From a virus: DNA of 37,882 nucleotides. Shown piece after piece: positions 12,513 through 21,088 of the stretch. Numbering within the stretch: position 1 is the first letter of the stretch; each line of letters opens with the position of its first letter. Below the pieces are notes generated by a model that was not told the origin of the DNA, searched no databases, and worked only from the letters and a program-made list of their open reading frames with translations. The position numbers were made by a program, and so were the translations under genes. The stretch lies in the IMG/VR virus record IMGVR_UViG_3300028596_000034, positions 1 through 37,882 of that record. One strand, given 5' to 3'.

Positions 12513-13502
12513 CTACTGCAACACCTCCTGGCCGGCGCGATATGCGAAGGCAGGAGTACCCGTAACGTTCACCGTCCTGAGCCGTGCGTAATAGCCGGCC
12601 GGGACATACCCCACGACCTGCTGCGTCTGCGGTTGCACGCCCTGCAGCGCGATGGCCAAGGTGTACGTCTGGCCTAACCCGGCGATGCCCAGCGTTTGCA
12701 CGTTCGTGGTGAAGCCGCTGTCGCTGGCGATCTCAAGTACCACTTCACCGTTCTGGCCCCCGGCGATGCTGGCAGTCACCGTGATCTGCACGGTGTAGCG
12801 CACTTCGGCGTCACGGGTGGCGCTTACCTGGAACGCGGCGTTCAGTGCCCTGGTGGCTGCGGCCTGGCTGCGATTGGTACCAGCGGTTACCCGGCCCTGC
12901 GCGTCGGTGGTGACGTTAGCGTAGGAGCCAGCCGTGCCGGTGTTCGGCAGGCTGATCGTGCCGGACGTGGTGATGGTGCCCCCGGATAACCCGGTACCGG
13001 CCGTGATGCTGGTAACCGTGCCGGCGTTCAGGGCTGGGAATGGCGCCAGGCTGCCGTCACCGCGCAGGTATTGCGCCGTCGTCCCTGTGGGGGTGGGGAA
13101 CTTGCCATCTAGCGCAGTCTGCAGGCCGGTGGTCTGGCTGATCGGCAGCGCGGGCAGCCGGGCCAGGGCCAGCGTGCCACTGACGATATCCGCCGCTGCG
13201 TGGGTGTGGGCCGAGGGAGCGAACGTGGCCGGCTTGTCGGTGATGGTCGACCATGACTGCGGCAGCGCCACGAGCGCATCAGAGGCTATGGCCAGACCCG
13301 CTCCGATAGTCCAGTGCGCTGGGCGCGGATCTACGGGGTCACCTCGATAGCCCATGATCCCGTTCTGCGTGCCGGGCGGTTTGGCCACCGTGCGCGGGAT
13401 GCTGCTGGTGTCCGTGGCGTTGCGCTGGTTGGTGACGATGTCGCTTGGCCCGGCAAAGGCCAGGGCCGGCAACAACGCCAGCGCGGTAAGGAGGCGCTTC
13501 AT
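12513..13502 (-). CDS. Tail-fibre-like protein with an N-terminal Sec signal
   Basis: 329 residues. Residues 1-17 (MKRLLTALALLPALAFA) form a classic signal peptide with an AFA cleavage site, unexpected for a cytoplasmically assembled virion protein. The rest is fibre-like: TFAPSAHTHAAADIVSGTLALARLP (the phage fibre SAHTH motif, about 93-117), QYLRGDGS, TAGTGLSGGTITTSGTI and YANVTTDAQGRVT, repeats found in many tail fibres. The C-terminal 110 residues form a beta domain (VRYTVQITVTASIAGGQNGEVVLEI). It overlaps the gene above by 4 bases. Either it is exported and attaches outside the cell, or the hydrophobic segment anchors something else; the sequence does not decide. Confidence 0.8.
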   Translation of the reverse strand: MKRLLTALALLPALAFAGPSDIVTNQRNATDTSSIPRTVAKPPGTQNGIMGYRGDPVDPRPAHWTIGAGLAIASDALVALPQSWSTITDKPATFAPSAHTHAAADIVSGTLALARLPALPISQTTGLQTALDGKFPTPTGTTAQYLRGDGSLAPFPALNAGTVTSITAGTGLSGGTITTSGTISLPNTGTAGSYANVTTDAQGRVTAGTNRSQAAATRALNAAFQVSATRDAEVRYTVQITVTASIAGGQNGEVVLEIASDSGFTTNVQTLGIAGLGQTYTLAIALQGVQPQTQQVVGYVPAGYYARLRTVNVTGTPAFAYRAGQEVLQ

Positions 13503-13888
13503 GCGGTGATCCTCGACATGATGGCGGGCTTGTTCCGGTAGAACACGCAGTTGTCGCCTGGGTTGAACATATAATCCGATCCGTTGACCGTGACGCCGGC
13601 CGCCGCCTGGAAGTGCGCCAGGGCGATGTTGCCGTCGGCGTTGACGAAAACCCTCTGGCCGACCCGGCCGTCAGTGTTGCCTGGCAGGTTGACGGTGACG
13701 GCGTTCAGCGAGGCACCACCGGTTTCGAGATTTAGGGTGATGTCGTTATTGGTGTTGGGCAGCGTGACGGTCTGCCCTTCGACCACCGCCTGATTCACGA
13801 GGACCATCGGTGCGCCAGAGGCCATCGCATCGGTGATCATCTGCTGGACCTGCGCCTGGGTCAGGTCCGGGGTATTGGCCGGCATCAT
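13499..13888 (-). CDS. Small fibre-associated protein
   Basis: 129 residues from ATG 13888 (MMPANTPDLTQAQVQQMITDAM), with GCAGGAG upstream; longer in-frame versions overlap the gene before. A short helix (about 6-22) is followed by an all-beta domain (VEGQTVTLPNTNNDITLNLETGG ... VGQRVFVNADGNIALAHFQAAAGVTVNG) that looks like a phage fibre tip or shaft cap. It overlaps its neighbours by 4 bases at both ends, so it works with them as a fibre module. Confidence 0.7.
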   Translation of the reverse strand: MMPANTPDLTQAQVQQMITDAMASGAPMVLVNQAVVEGQTVTLPNTNNDITLNLETGGASLNAVTVNLPGNTDGRVGQRVFVNADGNIALAHFQAAAGVTVNGSDYMFNPGDNCVFYRNKPAIMSRITA

Positions 13889-14178
13889 GGCAGGTACTCC
13901 TGCACGCAGAGCCTGCCTTTTGCGGCAGAGCCGAACTGCGGATAGCGCACCCAGACGCCAGCCGGGCTTGGGTTGGTCTTGGCCGTGTCGCCACGCTTGA
14001 GGATGATGTAGCCCTGCAGGTCGTCGGTTCCATCGCTGACTGGCTTGGCGGCGCCTTCCCACACCAGCAGCTCCATGTCGGTCTTGTTCTGCACCAGCAG
14101 CCGGGTGCCCACGGTAAAGCCGCTCAGGGTGTACAGGTTGAGCCATTGGCCTGTGTCCGGGCGTATGTCTGGAATCAT
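13885..14178 (-). CDS. Small virion/tail-associated protein
   Basis: 97 residues (MIPDIRPDTGQWLNLYTLSGFTVGTRLLVQNKTDM...). Predicted all-beta; this kind of short protein often precedes fibre genes in Pseudomonas-type phages, with no assigned function. It is four bases from the Rz stop and overlaps the next gene by ATGA. The preceding AAGGAGA gives a clear ribosome site. Confidence 0.65.
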   Translation of the reverse strand: MIPDIRPDTGQWLNLYTLSGFTVGTRLLVQNKTDMELLVWEGAAKPVSDGTDDLQGYIILKRGDTAKTNPSPAGVWVRYPQFGSAAKGRLCVQEYLP

Positions 14179-14181
14179 TTC

Positions 14182-14703
14182 CTAAATCTCCTTTGGGTGG
14201 CCCTGCAGCCTATCTGCAAGGCCTTGGTATAGAGCTTGGCACGTCAGTCCAGCGGTGCGGTAGCGCTCAGCTTCTGCTGCCAGCGCCTTGTTGCGTTCAA
14301 GAGATTCGTCGAGCAGTCCGGCAAGCACTCCTTGGCCCGGCTCGGCTGCAGGGCCTCGGCCGGAAGCGGCGGAACGCTCGGCGGATCGCTGCAGGGCGCG
14401 GACCTGGTCGCGCAGCCCGTCAACGAGAGCGCCAGTACCAGCAGCATTGGTGCGGTCCATTTCAGCTTGTGCGCGGGCATCGGTAACCACCTTGTCTTGG
14501 TCAGCCTGCAGCGCACGCTGAAGCTGCAGGGTTTTGCTGAGGGAGTCGGCCCGGGCGGCGGCCTGGCTGGCCTCGGCTCGGGCATTCTGTGTGGCCTGGC
14601 GCTCGTCGTTGATCTGCTCGCGCTGCCAGAGGATCACGCCGGCAGCCACCAGGGCTAGCCATGCCCAAAGCGGAACCAGGCGGACCAGCGCCATGGCCTG
14701 CAT
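14182..14703 (-). CDS. Rz: i-spanin (Rz-like)
   Basis: 173 residues. One N-terminal membrane helix (about 8-26, RLVPLWAWLALVAAGVILW) is followed by a long periplasmic coiled coil (REQINDERQATQNARAEASQ onward), as in inner-membrane spanins. A Cys (LTCQAL) lies near the C-terminus. It works with the lipoprotein encoded inside it (14244-14480) to fuse inner and outer membranes at the last step of lysis. It overlaps the endolysin stop by one base (TGATG). Confidence 0.9.
   Translation of the reverse strand: MQAMALVRLVPLWAWLALVAAGVILWQREQINDERQATQNARAEASQAAARADSLSKTLQLQRALQADQDKVVTDARAQAEMDRTNAAGTGALVDGLRDQVRALQRSAERSAASGRGPAAEPGQGVLAGLLDESLERNKALAAEAERYRTAGLTCQALYQGLADRLQGHPKEI
14244..14480 (-). 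CDS. Rz1: o-spanin lipoprotein (Rz1-like) embedded in Rz
   Basis: 78 residues in another frame wholly inside the i-spanin gene. Start at ATG 14480 with AGGTGG seven bases upstream. The N-terminus KLKWTAPMLLVLALSLTGCA is a lipoprotein signal with an LTGC lipobox; after the Cys comes a Pro-rich stretch (CSDPPSVPPLPAEALQP), as in known Rz1 proteins. It is expected in the outer membrane. Nested Rz/Rz1 arrangement is typical of lambda and P22. Confidence 0.9.
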   Translation of the reverse strand: MPAHKLKWTAPMLLVLALSLTGCATRSAPCSDPPSVPPLPAEALQPSRAKECLPDCSTNLLNATRRWQQKLSATAPLD

Positions 14704-15185
14704 CAGGCCTTCACCGCCAGCAGCGCGGCCGCGTAGTTCTTGCGGAATTTGGCGCGCAGCTCGGCAGGCTGCCGCTCGTAGGCGCCAGGCCGCCAGACGC
14801 GTAGGTACAACTCCCAGGCGCCTTGCTCATCGCTGGTGTCAGGCAGTGGCTTTGGATCAGTCCATAGCAGGAGGCGCGCAAGAGCGGCTGCAAGGATCGA
14901 ATCGCGGCCAATGGCCTGGTAGATCGACTCAGCGTCGAACGCAGCGCCACGCGCAGAGCAGACGGCCTCAGCGTGCTTTCTGACAGAGGCATGAGTCATA
15001 ACCCCCTTAACCCCTCCGCCCTTCTCAAACTGGTAGTCACCCCGGGCTGGGCCATTGACCTGCTGGGCCAGGCGCTTTGGATTCTCCTGCAGGTTGATGG
15101 CATGCAGCATCACCCGGGCCGGGCGGCTGTTCATTTTTTCTGGAAGCAGTGCCAGGCCTGCCTTGATGTCATTGCTGATGGTCAT
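14703..15185 (-). CDS. Endolysin, lysozyme-like
   Basis: 160 residues, no signal peptide or membrane segment, so it needs a holin for release. It resembles a group of Pseudomonas-phage lysozyme-like proteins beginning with MTISNDIKAGLALLPEKMNSRPARVML. The motif INLQENPKR (E34 is the candidate catalytic acid) is followed by GDYQFEKGGGVKGV (about 49-62). The C-terminal half is helical (ILAAALARLLLWTDPKPLP). The adjacent spanins support a lysis role. The exact bond cleaved cannot be said from this. Confidence 0.8.
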   Translation of the reverse strand: MTISNDIKAGLALLPEKMNSRPARVMLHAINLQENPKRLAQQVNGPARGDYQFEKGGGVKGVMTHASVRKHAEAVCSARGAAFDAESIYQAIGRDSILAAALARLLLWTDPKPLPDTSDEQGAWELYLRVWRPGAYERQPAELRAKFRKNYAAALLAVKA

Positions 15186-15208
15186 AGTGCCCCCGATGTT
15201 TTCCTTGA

Positions 15209-16954
15209 TCAGCAGATCACGCCGTAGATCTGCCGAATGTGCTGTGCGTCTGCGAGCATGCTGAAAGAGGTCATGCTCAGAATGTCACCGGTGGTAATGC
15301 CACCCACCGTCTGGATTACGATCTTGTCGCTGGTGGTCCAGCGGCCCTGGGCGAACGGGCGCAAGATGTGCGACTGAGCGGTGTAGGCTGAGACCTGGCC
15401 GGTGATCACTTCCAGGTGATCGTAGTTGTTGATGTTGTCCAGCAGCGTGATTGTCACCGGCGGAATGGCATCACCCGAGAAGATCAGGGTCCGGCCGTTG
15501 CGGTTGGTCAGTGTTCCGCTGTCGGCGATCATGCCGCCAGCCGCAAAGCTTGAGCCTGCCTTGGCGCCCTTGGTGTTGACGATGTTGCGGCTGCCAGATG
15601 CGACGCCGTAGGGGTATGGGTACAGGTTGGCGTACCCGGTGTTGTCGATGATGTTGTCGCCGGCCATGTTGTCATCGCCCGCCAGGCGGATCGCCGAGTA
15701 CTGGCCGTTGGTGAGCGTGCTGGCGCCAAGGATGATGTTTCCGGTGATGATGTTGCGATTGCCGGTCAGGACGGTGATCGCCTCCTGGCCGATGTTGATG
15801 AACAGGTTCCCAGTGATCTTGGAGTTGTTCCAGCCCTGGGCACGCACAGCCCTTCCGCCAATGTTCTGGAAGGTGTTCCCCTTGACCTGGATGTTGTTGT
15901 GCATTTCTGTGCCGGCCGGAACCGAGTGAGACGAGACGCCGCCCTGCACGTTCCTGAACACGTTGTCGCGAACCACAATCCCGTTGTCCGGAGTGTTGTC
16001 GTACACGCCCCACCCCGGGAATCCTGCCGGACTGGCGTAGTCGATATTGATCACTTCGAAGGAGCTGGCAGTGTCGCTGTAGGCCTGGTCCTGGAAGAGG
16101 TTTTCCGCGATCACTGCGTCGGCGCTGGCGTTGATCTCGATGTTGTGGCTGTTGTACCCGTTCTTGAAGGTGTTGCCGATGATCTTGATGCCGCGCGAGT
16201 GACCGAGAACGAAAGCCGCTGCCGTCTGGCCTGGGAAGCCATTCAGGTCGAAGGTATTTCCGTATACGCGGATGTTGCTATCGCCGTTGTAGGCGGTGGC
16301 GTAGTTCACGTCGCCGATAACGCCGTTCACGAACATCCAGGATTGCCCCGTGCCCAACCGACGGATGACAACGCCAGGATCCGAGATCACTTCGGTATTG
16401 GCGAAAAGGCGCGTCGGCTGGCTTTTTCCGTAAACGCCGCCGCCCTGCGTCATCACAAACCTGATACGGCGACCGGCGCCAGCGGTGCAGAACGCTTGGA
16501 TCTTTTCCCATTCGTCGGATCCGTCGCCCAGCAATCCGAAGTCCGCAGAGCTCAGCTCGTCAGCGTTCTTGTCGTGCTGGGTTCTCGCTGCGGCGCCGGC
16601 GAACGGCTGTTTCACCGCGATGAGGGCATCGCCCTTGGTGATGTCGTTAGGGTCTCCAAGGCCCTCGATGAAGTTGTTTGCGTCCATCGCCGGGTCAAGT
16701 ACAACCTGGTCCCAGATCAGAGCACCAAGCGCGTTACGCACCACCTGGCGATAATTACCAGACCCGTAGATGGTGGCCTCGCCTCGCGCATCAAGGATCA
16801 CCGGGTTGGTGTGAAGGATAGTCTCGCCAGGGTCCTGGTAGGTGTTCTTGGGCGTGTTGGTGCCCACCGAGTAGAAGTAAACCCGGCCACCAACCAGCGG
16901 GCGACCAAGCAAGTCATCAAAATGCTGCCTTCCGTTGGGCAATAGCTGAGTCAT
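15209..16954 (-). CDS. Tailspike with P22-type head-binding domain and beta-helix
   Basis: 581 residues (P22 gp9 is 667). The N-terminal head-binding domain (about 1-95) shows LLGRPLVGGRVYFYSVGTNT, LDARGEATIYGSGNYRQVV and ALGALIWDQVV, as in many spikes that attach to P22-like tails. From about 110 to 500 the sequence is a right-handed beta-helix of pectate-lyase type with repeated N-x-F/I-x-x-N turns (NTFDLNG, NTFKNGYNSHNI, NVFRNVQGG, NTFQNIGG, NLFINIGQ, NIILG). It should bind and cut a surface polysaccharide; the substrate cannot be deduced. The receptor-binding part is the region most likely exchanged by transfer. Confidence 0.9.
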   Translation of the reverse strand: MTQLLPNGRQHFDDLLGRPLVGGRVYFYSVGTNTPKNTYQDPGETILHTNPVILDARGEATIYGSGNYRQVVRNALGALIWDQVVLDPAMDANNFIEGLGDPNDITKGDALIAVKQPFAGAAARTQHDKNADELSSADFGLLGDGSDEWEKIQAFCTAGAGRRIRFVMTQGGGVYGKSQPTRLFANTEVISDPGVVIRRLGTGQSWMFVNGVIGDVNYATAYNGDSNIRVYGNTFDLNGFPGQTAAAFVLGHSRGIKIIGNTFKNGYNSHNIEINASADAVIAENLFQDQAYSDTASSFEVINIDYASPAGFPGWGVYDNTPDNGIVVRDNVFRNVQGGVSSHSVPAGTEMHNNIQVKGNTFQNIGGRAVRAQGWNNSKITGNLFINIGQEAITVLTGNRNIITGNIILGASTLTNGQYSAIRLAGDDNMAGDNIIDNTGYANLYPYPYGVASGSRNIVNTKGAKAGSSFAAGGMIADSGTLTNRNGRTLIFSGDAIPPVTITLLDNINNYDHLEVITGQVSAYTAQSHILRPFAQGRWTTSDKIVIQTVGGITTGDILSMTSFSMLADAQHIRQIYGVIC

Positions 16955-16992
16955 GAGAGGTTTCCTTTGGATTTCTTGAGTGTTGTGGCCAT
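16951..16992 (-). other. Possible 13-codon leader ORF before tailspike
   Basis: MATTLKKSKGNLS, whose TGA overlaps the tailspike ATG. It may couple or regulate tailspike translation, or be chance. The rest of the gap to gp16 (16993-17047) shows only a weak hairpin on the minus strand. Confidence 0.25.
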
Positions 16993-17047
16993 TTCGTTTT
17001 TCTCGTTCGTCACCGACTACACGAAGCCGGGGTTCTGGCTGTGGTGG

Positions 17048-19600
17048 TTATCGGTTGTTTTGTCCGCTGGTCGACAGCCCGGTTGGCGCGATAGGCGCTG
17101 CCCTACGGAGAAGGAGGTTCGCGGCACCCGGATCAGCTGAGCGTCGCAGCAACTCGCCGCCGCTCGGGTTCAGCAGGTAGTCAATCAGGCGAGCCTCGAT
17201 TTCCGGGGCTTGCGCATTCATGGCGCGGCTGGCTATGCCGCCAACCTGCTGCCCGCCCACGGCGCCAATGCCCGCGCCAACCGGGCCGCCCAACGCATAG
17301 CCCAGCGCGCCGCCAATTGCGCCAGGGGTGACCGGTGCCACTGCGCCAAGCTTCCCTGGAAGCATCGAGTCAATCAGCTGGTTGGTGGCGAAGTTCTGGA
17401 AAGTGTTTGACCCGATAGCCATACCGCGCGAGCTGTGAGCCTCTCGCTGCAGGTCCGACTGCAGGTTTCTCAGCATGGAAAGCTGCTCATCGCTGATCGA
17501 CTTGGCCTCGTTTGCTCCACTCGCCGCGCGCTGCTTCTCGATGCGCGTAAGCGCGCTCTTCACCTTGTTAAGCGTGATGCGCTGGCTAGTCTGGTCGGTC
17601 AGGTCAAGGCCCTGCAGGTAGCGCTGCGCATCCACAGGGCGAGACAGGCTGGCATACGTGCTCAGAAACTCCTTGAATCCCGGGGCAGCCTGCTGAATCT
17701 GATCATCGAGTTTGTCGCGCACCTGGATCAACTCGCGGGATGCCAGCTGCGATGCCGAGTTGTCCCGCCCCGCTACGGTGGCCAGCTGGTCGTTGATGCT
17801 CTGGCGGATGCCATACAGCTGCTCAACGTCAGACTGCAGGCCTTTGCCTTCTCCCAGGTCGAGCTTGTCACGAACGCGGCCGAGCGCCTTGACCACTTCG
17901 TCACGCTGGCCGGCGCGCCCCTCAAGTATGGTGGTGATCTCGTCCATAACCGGGTTGGCGTTGGCCGGGCGGGCACCTGCAAGGGCGTCACGCAGGAATG
18001 GCAACGCCTCTTCGTCGCGCTTCGCTACGGCCGCTGCAAGCGTCTCTGGCGTCCCCTTGATCTCGGACAGGTAGGCGTTGCGAGCGGCGTAGTTGGACAG
18101 CTGGCGTTCTGCGAAGGCATTCGGCTGGCGACTCATGGCGGCCCGCTCAAGCGCTGCCAGGCCGGCGTTTCCCGTGGCCTGTGCCAGGGTCGGCTGGCTG
18201 CCTGGCACGATCTCGTCAAAGTTCGCATCGATGCGCCCAGAGGCTGCTGCGCGATTTACCGCATCGTCGGCCGCCGCGCGCTCGGCTGCCTGTGCCGCTG
18301 GAGCAGCCGCGACAGACTGGCCTGGCGCCCCTCGGCTTGATGCACCCAAGACGTTCTGGGCTTGGTTCAGTGGGTCTTTTGCTGCTTCGGCCTGCACTGC
18401 CCGCTGAGCGATGCCGGCGCGGCCCGCCTCGGTGAACGGTGCCGCCAGCGCCCGGCCGGCGTTGCCGATGTAGCGAATGCCTGCGCCTGCTACTGGTGCT
18501 GCAGCGCCCAGCGCGGCCCCTAGCGCCGCCTGCTCGCCGGTGCTCGACTCCTGGCCACCGCCGCTCAGCAGTGCGCCACCTGCAGCGCCTTGCCCGGCGC
18601 CGTAGGTCATGCGCGACAGCAGGCCGCCGTTGCCGCGCAGGAACTCGCCGGCACGGGCCAAGGCCTGGGGGTTGCCGAGGGCACGCGATGCCGCCTGTGC
18701 GCCCTGGGTGATAGCTGCCTCTGCGCCGGCGATCGGCACCAGCACCCCGCCGATGTTGCCCGCAACGCGCCCAAGCGTGCCTTGAATGCCAGGCTCGGGG
18801 TTGGCCTGGTCATACGCGGCCCGGCTGGCGCGGTTAAGCTCGACCTGGCCTTCGTAGGTGGGGAAAGGTAGGCCGGCAGAGTTCAGGGCGCCAGTGAGCC
18901 CGGACTTCTCGGCGCCATACGCCAGCCACTCGGCTGGTGCGTCCAGGGCGTCGCTGATCCCTCGGCCGATTGCATTGGCGTTGCTCAGGCCGGTTTCGCC
19001 CAGGTACTCAAGGCCACGGCCGACCAGGTCCAGCAGGCTGGATGAGCTTTCCGGCGCCTGAGCTGCAGGCGCTGCAGGTGCTGCAGCTTCCGCTGCCATC
19101 GCGGCCTTCTCTGGGCGTGCGCCAAAGCGCGCAGAGAACGCGGCCTGCGCATTGTCTGCAGGCTGTTGCGCTGCTCTATTGGCCGTCGGTCGTGGGCCGA
19201 ATCTCGCCTCGAAGGCGCTGTCTTGAGATGTGCTAGCCACTGCTGGCGCTCCATATCGGGCGGTGACCTTACGCAGGTAATCCTGCGTCTTCGGCCCCCA
19301 GTTGGATTGGTCGGTGCCTCCGTGGTAGGCCAGCACCGCCTGCTCGGGGTTTCCGTAGCGGTTGAGATTTTCGTTCAGCAGCTTGGCGACCCCTTCGATG
19401 GACTGCGCAGGGTCTTTCGGGTCGATGCCGAGCGACTTGGCTGTAGCCGGGATCTGCTGGCCAAGGCCGGTTGCGCCGGTGATGGCGTTGTAGGCCTTGG
19501 GGTTGCCGCTCGACTCGACGTGAACAAGGGCAGCGATCAGCTGCGGATCGACGTTGTAGCGCTGGCCTGCGGCCTGAATCAGCTGGTCCCATTGGCTCAT
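17048..19600 (-). CDS. Ejection protein with lytic transglycosylase domain (P22 gp16-like)
   Basis: 850 residues. Residues about 5-115 form a lytic transglycosylase (SLT) domain: YNVDPQLIAALVHVESSGNP (catalytic Glu E29), GATGLGQQIPATAKSLG, then EQAVLAYHGG. It cuts peptidoglycan locally during DNA entry. The rest is Ala/Gly-rich and helical, with repeated FEARFGPRP/FSARFGARP segments (about 128-160) and glycine-zipper-like hydrophobic stretches near the C-terminus (GGALGYALGGPVGAGIGAVGG), fitting insertion into host membranes. P22 gp16 (609) lacks such a clear SLT domain, so here the enzyme is fused to the ejection protein. It overlaps the preceding gene by 4 bases. Confidence 0.88.
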   Translation of the reverse strand: MSQWDQLIQAAGQRYNVDPQLIAALVHVESSGNPKAYNAITGATGLGQQIPATAKSLGIDPKDPAQSIEGVAKLLNENLNRYGNPEQAVLAYHGGTDQSNWGPKTQDYLRKVTARYGAPAVASTSQDSAFEARFGPRPTANRAAQQPADNAQAAFSARFGARPEKAAMAAEAAAPAAPAAQAPESSSSLLDLVGRGLEYLGETGLSNANAIGRGISDALDAPAEWLAYGAEKSGLTGALNSAGLPFPTYEGQVELNRASRAAYDQANPEPGIQGTLGRVAGNIGGVLVPIAGAEAAITQGAQAASRALGNPQALARAGEFLRGNGGLLSRMTYGAGQGAAGGALLSGGGQESSTGEQAALGAALGAAAPVAGAGIRYIGNAGRALAAPFTEAGRAGIAQRAVQAEAAKDPLNQAQNVLGASSRGAPGQSVAAAPAAQAAERAAADDAVNRAAASGRIDANFDEIVPGSQPTLAQATGNAGLAALERAAMSRQPNAFAERQLSNYAARNAYLSEIKGTPETLAAAVAKRDEEALPFLRDALAGARPANANPVMDEITTILEGRAGQRDEVVKALGRVRDKLDLGEGKGLQSDVEQLYGIRQSINDQLATVAGRDNSASQLASRELIQVRDKLDDQIQQAAPGFKEFLSTYASLSRPVDAQRYLQGLDLTDQTSQRITLNKVKSALTRIEKQRAASGANEAKSISDEQLSMLRNLQSDLQREAHSSRGMAIGSNTFQNFATNQLIDSMLPGKLGAVAPVTPGAIGGALGYALGGPVGAGIGAVGGQQVGGIASRAMNAQAPEIEARLIDYLLNPSGGELLRRSADPGAANLLLRRAAPIAPTGLSTSGQNNR

Positions 19601-21078
19601 TGGACATACCCCAGGCGCTGCGCCCTATCCCACGAGCGCATGAACTCGTCCTGCTCGCGCTTGGTCAGGCTGTCAACCATCTTCCACACCTGATCGTTGC
19701 TCATGTCCTGGGCGGCGAACACTCGAGGATCGATCTCCTTGTTCCACTGGGTGGAGAACTTGTTGAACTGCTCAGGCGGAAGCCCGCTGGCCTGCCACGC
19801 GCTGTTCTTCGCGCTGATAGCCCGCTGGCCAGCAATCAGAACGTCGATCAGCTGCTGGTTGCCCAGCTTCGAAAGCTGCGTCCCAGGGTTGGCGGCGGCG
19901 GCGCTGGCTAGCTTGGAGTCGGTACCTTCGCCAAGGCTGGCCAGGGTGGCCTGGGTAGCCTGGGTCGCGTACTTCTTGAACTCTTCGGCGCTGGCGATCT
20001 TCTGCGGGTCGATGCCGATCTTGGCGGCCACGTCAGGGCTCAACCCGGTGATGAAGGCCTGAGCCGTGTTGCGCCAATCGGTGCCGGGGCCGGTGTTGAT
20101 GTCGGCCAGCTTCTCGCGCATGTTCTGGAACTGGTAGATCGACTGCGGCGCGGCATCGGCCTGTCGCTGCAGGGCAAGGCTGGCCTCGGCAGCGCCTTTT
20201 CCGACGACCTGGGCAGCCTCGGCAGAGCCAAGCGCCGGGCCAGCCTGCAGGCCAGGTGCCCCCCCGGTTATCGGCGTCAGGCGGCCAGAGCCCAGGCTTC
20301 CGCCAGAGGTATCGGGGATGTAGGGCTGTTGCGCACCCTGGCCACCACCAGCAGCCATGCCGGCGAATTGCTCTCGGGTGATGTTGCGCATGGTGCCGGT
20401 CGCAGGATCGAAGACCTGGGTTGGCTGGCTCGCGGCTTCCGGCGAAAGCTGGTTGTTGAACACCGTGCTCTGCCCAGTTGGCTGGCCGGTGAGCGGGTCA
20501 ATAGACGCCAGCACCTGCTGGGCACCGGTGTTGATGGTCTGGGTGGTCGGCAGTAGCGCCTTGAGGCGGTCGGTGTCTTCCGTGAAGCCGATGTACTTTT
20601 GCTTTGCCCAGGCCTGCAGCTGCGCAGGGTCTGCCGGCATGTCGCCCAGCACGTTCATAACGTCCTTGTCGCTGAACAGGCCTTGCCTGATACCGCTTGC
20701 TGCCAGCTTCATGATCTCAGGCTGGCTGATGTTCCCAGAGGCAAGCAGGCCGCCCAGGCCATTGGACACATAGCTGGTTCGCTTGGCGGCCAGCTCAAGC
20801 TGCTTCGCATCCAGGTTCAGCTGGTTGGTCTGTGCCTCGTTGATCTGCTGCTGAATCTGCGGAATGTTGTAGGCAGCCGGGCCCTGCGCAAGCGCCGCCG
20901 TCAGGGCCCCATAGTTGATCCTGCCGTCTTCACCGGTGTTGGCCTTGTAGGCCTCTGAGACAGCCTTGTTTGCCTGCCGCTGATCCTGCAGCTGGCGCAA
21001 CTGCAAGACGCTGCCCAGGGTGTTGATGAAATTCCCGTTGTTGTTGACGCTCAGCGGAATGCTTGGATCGATAGCCAT
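19597..21078 (-). CDS. Ejection protein (P22 gp20-like)
   Basis: 493 residues (P22 gp20 is 471). Largely helical and Gln/Ala-rich, starting MAIDPSIPLSVNNNGNF with an early coiled segment (LQLRQLQDQRQANKAVSEAY). A low-complexity Gly/Pro/Thr region lies at about 235-300. Assignment rests on composition, length and its place between the gp7- and gp16-like genes in the P22 order. It would be packed in the capsid and ejected with the DNA to build the trans-envelope channel. Confidence 0.75.
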   Translation of the reverse strand: MAIDPSIPLSVNNNGNFINTLGSVLQLRQLQDQRQANKAVSEAYKANTGEDGRINYGALTAALAQGPAAYNIPQIQQQINEAQTNQLNLDAKQLELAAKRTSYVSNGLGGLLASGNISQPEIMKLAASGIRQGLFSDKDVMNVLGDMPADPAQLQAWAKQKYIGFTEDTDRLKALLPTTQTINTGAQQVLASIDPLTGQPTGQSTVFNNQLSPEAASQPTQVFDPATGTMRNITREQFAGMAAGGGQGAQQPYIPDTSGGSLGSGRLTPITGGAPGLQAGPALGSAEAAQVVGKGAAEASLALQRQADAAPQSIYQFQNMREKLADINTGPGTDWRNTAQAFITGLSPDVAAKIGIDPQKIASAEEFKKYATQATQATLASLGEGTDSKLASAAAANPGTQLSKLGNQQLIDVLIAGQRAISAKNSAWQASGLPPEQFNKFSTQWNKEIDPRVFAAQDMSNDQVWKMVDSLTKREQDEFMRSWDRAQRLGYVQ

Positions 21079-21088
21079 TGCTCAGGCC

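Noticed and set aside
14244-14585. Longer 113-codon version of the o-spanin
   Set aside because: The first 35 codons lack a ribosome site and would place the lipoprotein signal internally; ATG 14480 has AGGTGG and a proper signal sequence.
15899-16945. Plus-strand frame opposite the tailspike
   Set aside because: Exact antisense of the beta-helix region; no start signal or motif.
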